This document shows positions 43,431 to 54,135 of a DNA stretch of 64,000 bases, piece after piece. Location: NCBI GenBank assembly GCA_027886185.1, contig WOAB01000226.1, positions 4,278,001 to 4,342,000 on the forward strand, read 5' to 3'. Made by a program: the position numbers and the translations under genes. The notes under the pieces are model-generated. The model saw only the letters and a list, made by a program, of their open reading frames with translations. It made no database searches and had not been told where the DNA came from. The first letter of the stretch is position 1; the number at the start of each line of letters is the position of its first letter. This stretch comes from Rheum nobile (lineage: Eukaryota; Streptophyta; Magnoliopsida; Caryophyllales; Polygonaceae).

Positions 43431-44573
43431 CACAATTTAGATGAAGTTTTGGTGTAAAATTAGGCTAAGTCTATAGTCCAGGGGAAGAGTTGAAGCAGTA
43501 CATATATGAAGGTTTTACAGCTTAGTGAAGAGGATAGAAGATGAAGTATGAAGAAGCTGGCCAATACCGCCCCGCGGTGATCCATACTGCCTCGCGGTGG
43601 AAGAGAAGATTGTGCGGCCAGCGTGTCATTTGTTTCTATTTTAGTATATGTGGATTTTATGTCTTATTATATTTTATTTCCTTATTTTGTTTGCTAGGTT
43701 AATTTTCTAAGAACCTATATAAGATCTCTTTTGTTAATTTAGAAAAGAGTTCGGTCCTCTCTCTTTTGTCTATTCAACTTCTAGGTTTTTGAACAATGGA
43801 TAGCTAAACACTTTTGTTTCGCTAGACAATTGAAGCACGACAATGAATTGGTTGTGAGATTTCTATTCCGTGTTCTATATCTTATTAAGTTGGATTGATT
43901 CTCTTGGTTAAATTGTCTATTGATTTATATTGATTCTTCTAGCGTAGCTAACTAGGTTTTTCGACATCTATCATATTGCTAGGATTGCATATAGGGGTTC
44001 CGAGTGCATATCTAGTGGTAAACACAACTGTGCGTATAGGGGTTCCGAGCGTACAATTGTGAGTGAGAATCAGTTGCATGTGAGTAGGGGAGTGAGTACT
44101 TGTACGTCTTTCTACTTGCATGTATCCTATATCCTTGTGTGCATTGCTATTGCTGTGTTAGTGGTAAAGTACACTGACAACTATGAGAATCAGAAGTATT
44201 TTATCAGTGGCATAGTAATAAGTCTATCGACAACTGTGAGAATCGATAGTATTCATGATCAGGATGGGAATAATTATAAGATAGTAAAAGAACTTGGAAA
44301 GATAGTTTTCAGTGATCAACCTATTGCATTTGTGGTGTGGATATTTGTCTGGTGGAATACTTTCCCTCGTTATATCTCTTCTTCTGTTATTACTTGCATC
44401 TTTGGTCATCCTGCAATTATTCCAAAACCCCTCCTGTTATTTGTTAGTCACACGTTATTGCATACAGATAACCGACTCCCTGTGGGATCGACCCTGACTT
44501 GCTTGCTATACTCTTTAGTAGGTGAATTAGGATTACTTTGACAGGAAAACGACACCGGTTTCCGGCCTTGTCA
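43390..44573 (+). repeat. 5' LTR of element D
   Basis: TGATGGGTGTCATTTCATGC...CTTGTCA. A palindrome pair ACCGCCCCGCGGTGA / CTGCCTCGCGGTGG (43565-43602) lies about 115 bp upstream of the TATA box TATATAAG (43716-43723). A 160-codon ORF in the downstream part appears in both LTRs only because the LTRs are copies. Confidence 0.92.
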
Positions 44574-44577
44574 AATT

Positions 44578-44595
44578 TGGCGCCGTTGTCGGGGA
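44578..44595 (+). promoter_or_regulatory. Primer-binding site of element D
   Basis: TGGCGCCGTTGTCGGGGA, one base different from element C's PBS. Confidence 0.8.
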
Positions 44596-44710
44596 GTCAA
44601 ATACTCTGTTTGTGATTATTTGTGATTGACTGCGGTGTGGATCTATCTTACGATCCGCACCTTTGCTACTGATTCGCTACTTGTTGAAGTTCATATAGAG
44701 ACAGGTACGA

Positions 44711-47700
44711 ATGGCTCAGACACTCCGACAATTGACTGCATCAGATCTGGTACAGCAGCCTTTGGCTGTAATCATTCTGCCCCTTGCTGATGGTGTAACA
44801 TTTGAGCTCAGAACAGGAGTGATACGATTACTCCCGAGATATTATGGACGAAGTGGAGAGGACCCCATTCTTCATTTGAATAAATTCCACAATGTCATTA
44901 TGAGCATCAAACCAGCCAACGTTACTGAGGATCAAATTAAAATGAGAGCCTTCAGGTTCACTCTTAAAGACGATGCTGAAGACTGGTATTATCATCTGCC
45001 TGGCGGGAGCATAGATTCATGGGCTAAGCTGCATAAGGGTTTCCTCGCACGCTATTTTCCAACCAAGATGGCAAATGCCTTGAAAAGGGAAATCACCGGC
45101 ATTGAACAAGGTGAGGAGGAGACCCTCTATGACTATTGCGAACGGTTCGAGCGACTCTGCGCTAGTTGCCCGTTCCATGGTTTTGAGAAGAAATCTCTGG
45201 TGCTCTATGTTTACAACGGGCTGATGGATGATGAAAGAAGAATTATTGATGCTACATGTTGTGGTAGTATCCTGAATATGACCCCCGACGCAGCCATGAC
45301 CAAACTTCGTGATATGGCTGAGGGTACAAGGGATTTTGACGAACCCTCAAGGACCAGATTAGTTGACGATGTCTTCTCCAATGATTCACATGTATCGCAA
45401 GAAATTGCCTCTTTAAAGAAGACCATTATGGGGATGGGCAAGCAAGAAGAGCCTCAACAGCACGATGGCTGTGGAATTTGCGCCGGTCCATTTCACAACA
45501 CCAACGCCTGCCCCCAACTACAGGATACCACTATTGCTGAAGTGTACGCTGCTGAAGGTTACGGGCCTGTTAAACCTCAATATGATCAACAGCCTTCGCA
45601 ACAACCTCACTTTGATGATCCACCAACTACTAGCAGCCCCTCCTCAACCGAAGAAATGCTCAAGGCCCTAACAATGCACTTTACAACGCATGTGCAAACT
45701 ATTGAGGCCAACATTAAGAGCATAAAGGAGGCCGTGTTCCAATTATCCGATGAGGTTGCTGGGTGGAGAAAAGAGGGCATAAAAGAGGCTTCAAACGCAG
45801 TAACCCTACGAAATGGCAGGGAATTACAAGTCGCCCCTACGGCTGAAAAGGACGATAATACTGAAATCAAAATTGACAATGAGCCAACGTCACCGCCCCG
45901 CGGTGACTCCCACCGCGCCCCGGCGGTAGCCCCTAGTAATCCTACGCCATTGCCACCGCCCCGCGGTGATCCATACCGCCCCGCGGTGAGTCCACCGCCT
46001 CGCGGTGAAAGCCCAGAGCTCGTAGATTTACCTGAGGAAGAAGAGGATCCCTATATACGTCCCAACTTCCCTCCCCTTGGATCTGAGAAGCCACCTGCCC
46101 CCTTTCCGGAGGCACTAAAGGAAAGGAGAGTCATTGATGACAAGGATCTCTTCGACACTTTCAGTAAGTGTGAGGTGAACATCCCACTCCTCAAGCTCGT
46201 CAAGAGTGTACCGAGGTATGCCAAGTTTCTAAAGGAGTTGTTCAATATAAAAAGAAACCAGAAGCTGAAGGGCAAGGAAAAAGTCAAGATTAGCGAACGC
46301 GTATCTGCTGTATTCCAGAGGCGTATGCCAAAGGAGTACGGAGACCCAAGTATGTGGAGCATTCCTTGTATTATTGGAGACACTAAGTTTGAAAAAGCTA
46401 TGCTTGATCTTGGTGCCTCCATTAATGTGTTACCCTATTCTCTCTACGAATCTCTTGGACTTGGACCTCTACAGGAAACAGGAATTGTAATTCAATTGGC
46501 TGATAGGTCTAGTGTCTACCCTAGGGGAGTAATAGAGGATGTCCTTGTTATGGTTGATAAATTGATATTCCCTGTAGATTTTTATGTCTTAGATATGGAA
46601 ACAGATACGAATGCAACTCCTATACTGTTAGGTAGGCCATTTTTAAAAACTGCTAAGACTAAACTTGATTTGCAAAGTGGGACACTTTCGATGGAATTTG
46701 ACGGGGAGAAGGTGGAATATAACATTTATGAAGCCATGAAACACCCCGCTGAAGACCATTCTCTATGCTCCATTGATGTGATCGATTCTATTACACAGGA
46801 TGTCTTTGATATTTCTGGTCCTGATGAGTTAATGACCATCGTTGAAAATAATTTGGACTTGTCCTATGAGGAATACTCTTTACCCTCTAACATGCAGGAA
46901 GTCATCGCTCAGCTGGATGCCCATGGTAAGTACTCTGCAGATCCTTTGGGCGTTGGCCCCATTTTACTAAGCACGAGTGAAAGGCTCGTTCCTTCTGTTG
47001 AACAGGCTCCCGAGATCGAATTGAAGCCGCTGCCAGACCATCTCAAGTACGCTTTTCTTGGAGCCAACGACACCCTGCCGGTCATTGTGTCTAGCAAGCT
47101 ATCTGCGGACCAGGAATTGAAGCTATTAGGCGTGCTCAGAGAGCATAAAACCGCGATTGGATGGACCATTGCAGACATAAAAGGGATAAGTCCCTCGACT
47201 TGTATGCATCAGATTCTACTTGAAGACGGAGCTAGACCATCCAGGCAGCCACAGAGAAGGCTCAATCCTCCGATGATGGAAGTGGTGAAGAAAGAAGTGC
47301 TAAAACTCCTCAAGGCTGATATGATCTTCCCTATTTCAGATAGCCAATGGGTAAGTCCAACCCAAGTGGTCCCTAAGAAAGGAGGTATTACTATAGTGGA
47401 GAATCAACAAGGAGAGTTAGTTCCCACCCGGACCACCACAGGATGGAGAGTGTGCATCGATTACCGTAAGCTGAATGCGGTAACTCGGAAAGACCATTTC
47501 CCCCTGCCCTTTATTGATCAAATGCTAGAACGCCTTGCTGGGCGCCCCTACTACTATTTTCTCGACGGATATTCAAGATACTTCCAGGTGGCCATTGCGC
47601 CAGAAGACCAAGAGAAAACCACTTTTACATGTCCCTTTGGCACCTTTGCATACCGCAGAATGCCATTCGGATTGTGTAACGCACCCGGTATATTTCAACG

Positions 47701-48571
47701 ATGTATGGTTAGTATCTTCTCTGAATATGTTGAGAAATTCATTGAGGTATTTATGGATGACTTTACAGTGCATGGGACTAGCTTCGATTCATGTTTAACC
47801 CATTTGGCCCTCGTACTCAAACGATGTGTTGATACCAATTTGGTTTTAAATTATGAAAAGTGTCATTTTATGGTAGAAAAGGGGATAGTACTGGGTCATA
47901 TTGTCTCTGCTAGGGGTATTGAGGTCGATAAGGCGAATATTGATGTAATTCAGTCTTTGCCTTATCCTACTAATGTGCGTGAAGTGCGGTCCTTTTTAGG
48001 TCATGTAGGTTTCTACCAAAGATTTATCAAGGACTTCTCAAAAACCTCTTCACCCCTATGCGAACTACTGAAGAAGGAAGTGACCTACGTATTCACTGAT
48101 GAGTGCAAGAAAGCGTTTGATTGCCTGAGAGAACGTCTGACAAGTGCACCTATCATTCATGCACCTGACTGGTCTCGCCCATTTGAGATCATGTGTGACG
48201 CCAGCGATTATGCAGTTGGAGCAGTTCTAGGACAGAAAGTGGGACGGGCATCCCATGTGATTCATTATGCCTCCATGACTCTGAATGGAGCCCAGAGGAA
48301 CTACTCCACCACTGAGAAGGAAATGTTGGTGGTTGTCTTTGCCTTGGAAAAGTTTAGGCAATATCTTTTGGGAGTCAAGGTGATTATCTACACAGATCAT
48401 GCTGCTCTTCGTTACCTGGTGACGAAGAAAAAAGCAAAGCCGAGACTAATCCGATGGGTTCTCCTTCTCACTGAATTTGATGTGGAGATCCGTGATAAGA
48501 AGAGAGCAGAGAACCTAGTAGCAGATCACCTGAGTAGGCTCGTCCATGAGGAAGATAAGCCCGGAGAATAG
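44711..48571 (+). CDS. gag-pol: Element D Gag-Pol: Gag, protease, reverse transcriptase, RNase H
   Basis: 1286 codons open. Gag core at residues about 40-170 (LNKFHNVIMS, DWYYHLPGGSIDSWAKL); CCHC knuckle CGICAGPFHNTNAC near 255. The Pro-rich linker at about 393-433 is translated from ACCGCCCCGCGGTG palindromes (PPRGD repeats). The protease is near 565, LDLGASINVLP, with Asp-Leu-Gly as is common in Athila-like elements. RT follows with RVCIDYRKLN near 915 and active site FMDD near 1012, then RNase H with CDASDYAVGA near 1160, STTEKEML and YTDHAAL. Catalytic residues of RT and RNase H are present. It ends with a TAG just before the expected linker to integrase. Confidence 0.92.
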   Translation: MAQTLRQLTASDLVQQPLAVIILPLADGVTFELRTGVIRLLPRYYGRSGEDPILHLNKFHNVIMSIKPANVTEDQIKMRAFRFTLKDDAEDWYYHLPGGSIDSWAKLHKGFLARYFPTKMANALKREITGIEQGEEETLYDYCERFERLCASCPFHGFEKKSLVLYVYNGLMDDERRIIDATCCGSILNMTPDAAMTKLRDMAEGTRDFDEPSRTRLVDDVFSNDSHVSQEIASLKKTIMGMGKQEEPQQHDGCGICAGPFHNTNACPQLQDTTIAEVYAAEGYGPVKPQYDQQPSQQPHFDDPPTTSSPSSTEEMLKALTMHFTTHVQTIEANIKSIKEAVFQLSDEVAGWRKEGIKEASNAVTLRNGRELQVAPTAEKDDNTEIKIDNEPTSPPRGDSHRAPAVAPSNPTPLPPPRGDPYRPAVSPPPRGESPELVDLPEEEEDPYIRPNFPPLGSEKPPAPFPEALKERRVIDDKDLFDTFSKCEVNIPLLKLVKSVPRYAKFLKELFNIKRNQKLKGKEKVKISERVSAVFQRRMPKEYGDPSMWSIPCIIGDTKFEKAMLDLGASINVLPYSLYESLGLGPLQETGIVIQLADRSSVYPRGVIEDVLVMVDKLIFPVDFYVLDMETDTNATPILLGRPFLKTAKTKLDLQSGTLSMEFDGEKVEYNIYEAMKHPAEDHSLCSIDVIDSITQDVFDISGPDELMTIVENNLDLSYEEYSLPSNMQEVIAQLDAHGKYSADPLGVGPILLSTSERLVPSVEQAPEIELKPLPDHLKYAFLGANDTLPVIVSSKLSADQELKLLGVLREHKTAIGWTIADIKGISPSTCMHQILLEDGARPSRQPQRRLNPPMMEVVKKEVLKLLKADMIFPISDSQWVSPTQVVPKKGGITIVENQQGELVPTRTTTGWRVCIDYRKLNAVTRKDHFPLPFIDQMLERLAGRPYYYFLDGYSRYFQVAIAPEDQEKTTFTCPFGTFAYRRMPFGLCNAPGIFQRCMVSIFSEYVEKFIEVFMDDFTVHGTSFDSCLTHLALVLKRCVDTNLVLNYEKCHFMVEKGIVLGHIVSARGIEVDKANIDVIQSLPYPTNVREVRSFLGHVGFYQRFIKDFSKTSSPLCELLKKEVTYVFTDECKKAFDCLRERLTSAPIIHAPDWSRPFEIMCDASDYAVGAVLGQKVGRASHVIHYASMTLNGAQRNYSTTEKEMLVVVFALEKFRQYLLGVKVIIYTDHAALRYLVTKKKAKPRLIRWVLLLTEFDVEIRDKKRAENLVADHLSRLVHEEDKPGE

Positions 48572-49223
48572 AACCCCATTCATGGCACCTTCCCAGATGA
48601 CACACTTTTTATAATCGAGGGAAGTTCAGAAAACAAACACCGCCCCGCGGTCCCCACCACCGCTACCCGGGGAGTCGTAGCCAGTATGAAGTTGGAGATG
48701 TCACCGCCCCGCGGTAGATTTACGTGAGAACCAGGAAGGCCCACCGCGACCCGGAGCGATAGCACCGCCCCGCGGTCACATCTCTGGAGTCACACTTTGC
48801 TCTGGAGACACCTCTGACCCTCCCTCTCACATAGCCATGGACGTCTTCGGAATCCATTCTTTCAGACCTTGGTACGCAGATATCGTCAACTATCTGGTTC
48901 GAGAGGAAATACCCCCAGATTACACCAGAGCTCAAAAGGCAAAGATACGGAGAGAAGCTCGCCACTATGTGTGGGATAATCCTTACCTGTGGAAGCATTG
49001 TGTCGATCAGGTAGTGCGCTGATGCCTCCCAGACAATGAGGTACAATCTGTCCTTAACTTTTGTCACTCTGAAGCATGTGGGGGTCATTTTGGAGCAAAT
49101 AGGACTGCTAGGAAAGTATTGGAGGCATGATTTTTTTGGCCATACATCTTTAGGGATGCTTACGCCTTCTGCAAATCCTGCGATCGATGCCAACGGGTTG
49201 GAAACATCACCAGAAGGAATGAA
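48572..49223 (+). pseudogene. pol: Element D RNase H-integrase junction and integrase zinc finger (broken)
   Basis: After the TAG at 48569-48571 the frame continues for about 50 codons through palindromes (48638-48776), then stops. The integrase N-terminal region resumes in another frame at 48837 (WYADIVNYLVREEIPPDYTRAQ). It contains the HHCC finger (CHSEACGGHFGANR; CKSCDRCQ) but has stops at 49020-49022 and near 49128. The four ACCGCCCCGCGGT-type motifs lie exactly at the domain boundary. Confidence 0.8.
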
Positions 49224-50168
49224 ATGCCGCAATCATCGTTAATCTTTTGTGAGGTCTTTGATGTTTGGGGAATGGATTTTATGCGACCCTTTCCTAGCTC
49301 TCATGGGAATCTATATATATTGTTTGCGGTGGACTACGTTTCCAAGTGGGTGGAAGCGAAGGCCACCAGGACTGATGATTCTAAAGTTGTGGCAGGTTTT
49401 CTCAAGGAAAATATTTTCTCAAGATTTGGAATACCCAAAGCTTTAATTAGTGACAGGGGAACCCATTTCTGTAACAAGACAGTGACTGCCCTACTGAAGA
49501 AGTATCACGTTACCCAGAGAATCTCTACGGCCTACCATCCTCAAACTAATGGGCAGGCCGAGAACTCCAATAGAGTGATTAAATCTATACTGGAGAAGAC
49601 AATAGCAGCTAATCGGAGGGATTGGAGCACCAAGCTCAATGATGCGTTGTGGGCATACCGTACAGCTTTCAAGACTCCGATAGGAATGTCCCCTTTCCGG
49701 CTGGTATTTGGAAAAGCTTTCCACCTCCCCGTAGAGCTTGAGCATAAAGCGTGGTTGGCAATAAAGAAATGCAACATGCAACTGGATGAAGTGGGGGATT
49801 TCCGTAAGCTGCAGCTGCAAGAACTGGAAGAATTACGCCTTGAAGCCTATGAGAACTCTGTTAACTACAAGGCGAAGACCAAGCAGTGGCATGACAAGCA
49901 TATTCTGCGAAAGGATTTTAAGCCAGGAGATAAGGTCCTCCTATTTCAATCCCGGCTCAAACTCTTTGCTGGGAAACTGAGGTCCAAATGGACGGGTCCT
50001 TATGAAGTTGTTGAAGTTCACCCCCATGGTGCCATCGGACTGACAAACCCCAAGACAGGCAACATCTTCAAAGTGAATGGCCACAGCCTGAAACCCTATT
50101 ACGAAGGCTTCGATCCAACCCATGTTGATGAAATAAGTTTCAAAAGCCCTGAAGCTGAAACAGGGTGA
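49224..50168 (+). CDS. pol: Element D integrase core and C-terminal domain
   Basis: 314 codons. The DDE core has Asp at VWGMDFMRPF, Asp at LISDRGTHF and Glu after YHPQTNGQAE. The region that follows (WAYRTAFKTPIGMSPF) and the GPF/Y-like segment (KWTGPYEVVEVHPHG) are typical of Ty3/gypsy integrases. No chromodomain is present, as expected for the Athila branch. It is in the same frame as the zinc finger upstream; the Met shown is internal. Confidence 0.9.
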   Translation: MPQSSLIFCEVFDVWGMDFMRPFPSSHGNLYILFAVDYVSKWVEAKATRTDDSKVVAGFLKENIFSRFGIPKALISDRGTHFCNKTVTALLKKYHVTQRISTAYHPQTNGQAENSNRVIKSILEKTIAANRRDWSTKLNDALWAYRTAFKTPIGMSPFRLVFGKAFHLPVELEHKAWLAIKKCNMQLDEVGDFRKLQLQELEELRLEAYENSVNYKAKTKQWHDKHILRKDFKPGDKVLLFQSRLKLFAGKLRSKWTGPYEVVEVHPHGAIGLTNPKTGNIFKVNGHSLKPYYEGFDPTHVDEISFKSPEAETG

Positions 50169-51072
50169 GCCACAGCCTACGTCGAGCCAACGACGTTAAC
50201 CAAGGCGCTGTCCGGGAGGCAACCCGGGTTAGTTATTTGATATTTTATTTTCATTAGATTATTTTCGTAGTTTATTTTTGCTTTGTTTCGTCCACCTGTT
50301 ACTCACATTTCAGGTACGAAAGTAAATCCGAGAAGAGACGTGGTACCCAGCTCGTCCCACCGCCCCGCGGTGGAGGTCTGGTATGATTTCTCAACTAAAA
50401 AAGAAATAAAGGGCCCCGAAAAAACCTTAAACGGGTGAGTAATATTTTTTATTTCTTGAGTTGGATACGAAGGATTTGACGGTGTCAGTTGGATCGCCCC
50501 GCAGTCCGGTACCTACTTTTACACTTATCACCCCATAAACTCTCCCGCCAAACCCTAATCCCCTTTTTCGTTCCCTCGCCCGTCTCTCTCTCTGCCGCAC
50601 CCCCCCATTCCAAGATCTCCACACCTTAACCCAAAGCTTTACCCGCCCCAATCTCCCTTGTTCCTAGCCTTGGTAGTGGCAACCTTTAACCCATCTTTGA
50701 TCTCCTCTACCCAAACCTCCCTTTGTAACGATTTCCGAACGTCCCCATGGTGGTTAGTAGTTGGGGGGGTGACATTTTGATATGGTGGTGTGATCGGTGC
50801 AATATGGATGTTCTTCCGGTTGTTCGGTGGTGTTAGAGGAGGAATCGAACAGTCTCGCCGCCTCGCATTGCAGTCTCGCCGCCTCGCGCAAATCGGATTT
50901 TGAATTTGGAGAAGAAGGTGAACAGTCACCGCCCCGCATCCACTCCGCCGCGGCCCGGCTACTACGCTCAGTAATCATCACCGCCTCGCGGTGACACTCA
51001 TATTCTTTCTTCAGCGGGTTGTAAGTCTTCCTTGCCTAGTTCTTTTGATTCGAGAGCCTATTTCCTTATACA
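50169..51072 (+). other. Spacer between integrase and the 3' ORF of element D
   Basis: No gene. It contains the GTCCGGGAGGCAACCC block shared with element C, ACCGCCCCGCGGTGG palindromes at 50358-50373 and 50928-50992, and a pyrimidine-rich stretch at 50560-50740. Confidence 0.6.
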
Positions 51073-52302
51073 ATGTCGAGAGCTAGGAAGGTTGGGATGA
51101 CCGAGGAGGAGTGTAAGGTGTACGATGTGGTATCAGCGAGACACGTAAAGCCGACTCGTTTCTTTGATAGGGGAACGCTTGCTGAATTGGGTTTGTTAGA
51201 AATGACTCAACAATGTCTGGACAGGATGGGATTGGGGGGCTTCCTGGACAAATGCGCCCCCGCGTTCCCTGAACTCTGCTACCAGTTTATAGCCACTTTG
51301 TCTCGAAACCACACACGATGAATCATTGATGGTAGGGAGCAGAAACTCCTAGCGGGAATCACCTTCAAATATGAGGGTCAGAGTTATGGTATTCCTATAG
51401 AGGAAATTCGGGAGATGCTGGGTGTGTCGAAACCAGCTACTGAGAAGTGGAGGCAGGGTCCCGACAAGGCGGACATTAAGGAATTCTAGACCACCGCAAC
51501 GGGAATGGCTGAATATCAAAAGAGGAAGGAGATTTGTAACAAGATTGTCCACCCCTGTTTCTGCTTGGTCTACACTGTGTTGCTTTGGACTTTTTGTGGG
51601 TGTATGGAGGAGAGAAAGGTTTCTCTAAAGCGCCTTGGTCTTTTCTCCCCAATGATTGATCCTTTGGATGAGGTGACCCCTGGATGGGTGGTCATATGGC
51701 TGCATGAGCTGAAGCAGATTCGCGAGGGCGCCGCGCGAGACATTGTTCAGGGTGGACTGATCACCTTGGTTGCTGCGGCCAGGATTTCGATGGACACCAT
51801 TCCTCAGCCGCTCATGCCTATTCGCTACGACATTCCATATCTGCGACGGTGTGGTATGCTGACCATATCTCAGGGGCAGTATTTGTGGTGCTCCTACGGA
51901 GGTCACCTGTTGTGCCTCCCTCGTCCTTTGGCCTACCCGCGAGATTTCACAGGCTGGTACATCCCATCTGACGCTGAAATTATTCCCTCCGACGATGAGG
52001 CTGATCCGTCGACTGCTATTCCCATGTTTATGGATGTCGATCCCCCTGCTTCTAACGTTGCCTCCACATCTGCATCGCCTTCTGAGTTTTCTTGGGATGA
52101 GATGTTCATTCGTTTTGATGCCTTCACGCTGCATCAGGAGGCTGCGAACGAGGCGACAATGGCTCGGCTACGGACTTTACAGGCTGACATGGCACGCGAC
52201 ATCACGGACCAACTGAGTGCAATTGAGGCCTTCATGCAGGAGCAGTACTTTAAGCGGCATCCACCTCCACCGAGCTTTCCACCGTATCCACCTTTCCAGT
52301 GA
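51073..52302 (+). pseudogene. Element D 3' ORF (Athila env-like position), two stops
   Basis: A 410-codon frame with stops at 51319-51321 and 51487-51489. Athila elements often carry an extra ORF here, called env-like from its position; its function is unproven. Visible features are an N-terminal globular part (ARHVKPTRFFDRGTLAELGL), a hydrophobic stretch (CFCLVYTVLLWTFCGC) that could span a membrane, an acidic Ser/Thr-rich linker and a C-terminal amphipathic helix with a Pro-rich end. I cannot assign a biochemical role and see no clear signal peptide. Confidence 0.7.
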
Positions 52303-52345
52303 GTCTTTGTTCTTTTCTCCCTATTTTGTTTTGTTTTCGTCTTTA

Positions 52346-52359
52346 CATTGAGGACAATG
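52346..52359 (+). promoter_or_regulatory. Conserved inverted repeat CATTGAGGACAATG in element D
   Basis: CATTG-AGGA-CAATG. The same 14 bases occur in element C at 54890-54903 at the same relative position, before the hairpin region. From memory such a sequence recurs near the 3' end of many Athila-like elements; its role is unknown. Confidence 0.6.
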
Positions 52360-52494
52360 TGTGTTTCAAGTGTGGGGAGGGATTTCGACTCACTGTTTAT
52401 CATATCTAGTGTACAGATTTTATTCTTGCATTTCGTATTTCTAAAAAAAAAAAAAAAGCCAAAAATATTTGAAAAGGCAATCAAAATCCTGGGA

Positions 52495-52644
52495 TGAGCC
52501 GAAAACCCGCAAGGGCGGCTCAGGTAAAAAGCAGGTAGTCCGACTGGTATAGACCAGGGCAAAAGTGGACTGGAGTGATGTGAGCACATGTTAGACGTCT
52601 AGTAAAATGAAATGAGTGGCTTGGTGAAAACCTGAAAGGGCACC
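52495..52644 (+). ncRNA. Paired GNRA-type hairpins in the element D 3' region
   Basis: Hairpin 1 (52495-52522): 7-bp stem TGAGCCG/CGGCTCA, a 5' AAAA bulge, CCC/GGG and loop GCAA. Hairpin 2 (52623-52644): GGTG/CACC, AAAA bulge, CCT/GGG and loop GAAA. The same two structures are in element C with compensatory changes. They lie in transcribed 3' sequence, so a cis RNA element (packaging, translation or priming) is inferred. Confidence 0.6.
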
Positions 52645-52951
52645 TCGGCAAGATGAGCGAAAAAGAAGAAGAGTGATTCTAGGATTTCTCTCTACCTATT
52701 GGCGAGGCGTCATAAGAAGAGGCGGTATAAGGAGTTCGGGTAGGTCACTTTGGAGCAATAAGAAGCTAGACAGGAGTTAGGAATATATTCATCTCGCATC
52801 ATGTGTTTTGGTTGTCTGAGGCTGATTGTTGTGCTGTTGTAGTCATTGGTATCATCTGTTGTCACACTTTCTGAGGCCTTGATATTTGATGAGTGGAGTA
52901 TGATTGATTTGATTTACTCGGGACGAGTAAAGGTCTGAGTGTGGGGATATT

Positions 52952-54135
52952 TGATAGGTGTCATTTCATGCACCTTAACTAGTGATTATTGACACAATTT
53001 AGATGAAGTTTTGGTGTAAAATTAGGCTAAGTCTGTAGTCTAGGGGAAGAGTTGAAGCAGTACATATATGAAGGTTTTACAGCTTAGTGAAGAGGATAGA
53101 AGATGAAGTATGAAGAAGCTGGCCAATACCGCCCCGCGGTGATCCATACCGCCTCGCGGTGGAAGAGAAGATTGTGCGGCCAGCGTGTCATTTGTTTCTA
53201 TTTTAGCATATGTGGATTTTATGTCTTATTATATTTTATTTCCTTATTTTGTTTGCTAGGTTAATTTTCTAAGAACCTATATAAGATCTCTTTTGTTAAT
53301 TTAGAAAAGAGTTCGGTCCTCTCTCTTTTGTCTATTCAACTTCTAGGTTTTTGAACAATGGATAGCTAAACACTTTTGTTTCGCTAGACAATTGAAGCAC
53401 GACAATGAATTGGTTGTGAGATTTCTATTCCGTGTTCTATATCTTATTAAGTTGGATTGATTCTCTTGGTTAAATTGTCTATTGATTTATATTGATTCTT
53501 CTAGCGTAGCTAACTAGGTTTTTCGACATCTATCATATTGCTAGGATTGCATATAGGGGTTCCGAGTGCATATCTAGTGGTAAACACAATTGTGCGTATA
53601 GGGGTTCCGAGCGTACAATTGTGAGTGAGAATCAGTTGCATGTGAGTAGGGGAGTGAGTACTTGTACGTCTTTCTACTTGCATGTATCCTATATCCTTGT
53701 GTGCATTGCTATTGCTGTGTTAGTGGTAAAGTACACCGACAACTGTGAGAATCAGAAGTATTTTATCAGTGGCATAGTAATAAGTCTATCGACAACTGTG
53801 AGAATCGATAGTATTCATGATCAGGATGGGAACAATTATAAGATAGTAAAAGAACTTGGAAAGATAGTTTTCAGTGATCAACCTATTGCATTTGTGGTGT
53901 GGATATTTGTCTGGTGGAATACTTTCCCTCATTATATCTCTTCTTCTGTTATTACTTGCATCTTTGGTCATCCTGCGATTATTCCAAAACCCCTCCTGTT
54001 ATTTGTTAGTCACACGTTATTGCATACAGATAACCGACTCCTTGTGGGATCGACCCTGACTTGCTTGCTATACTCTTTAGTAGGTGAATTAGGATTACTT
54101 TGACAGGAAAACGACACCGGTTTCCGGCCTTGTCA
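52952..54135 (+). repeat. 3' LTR of element D
   Basis: 1184 bp, homologous end to end with 43390-44573. Carries the same palindrome pair (53127-53164) upstream of the TATA box. Confidence 0.92.

Larger units (their letters stand above)
43390..54135 (+). mobile_element. Element D: Athila-like gypsy element, complete with both LTRs
   Basis: 10746 bp with two 1184-bp LTRs, flanked by GCGAC (43385-43389) and ACGAC (54136-54140), one base apart. Internal order: PBS, gag-protease-RT-RNase H (44711-48571), a palindrome-rich junction, integrase (to 50168), a 3' ORF (51073-52302), a conserved hairpin region and the PPT-like GTGTGGGGATAT. By eye the LTRs differ at about 12 positions, all transitions, so insertion was recent relative to C. 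ACCGCCCCGCGGTG palindromes occur in the LTRs, gag linker, RNase H-integrase junction and 3' region. Confidence 0.92.

Noticed and set aside
44059..44541. A 160-codon ORF in element D, with a near-identical copy at 53621-54103
   Set aside because: Both copies are LTR sequence, so their similarity reflects LTR identity; no domain is recognisable.
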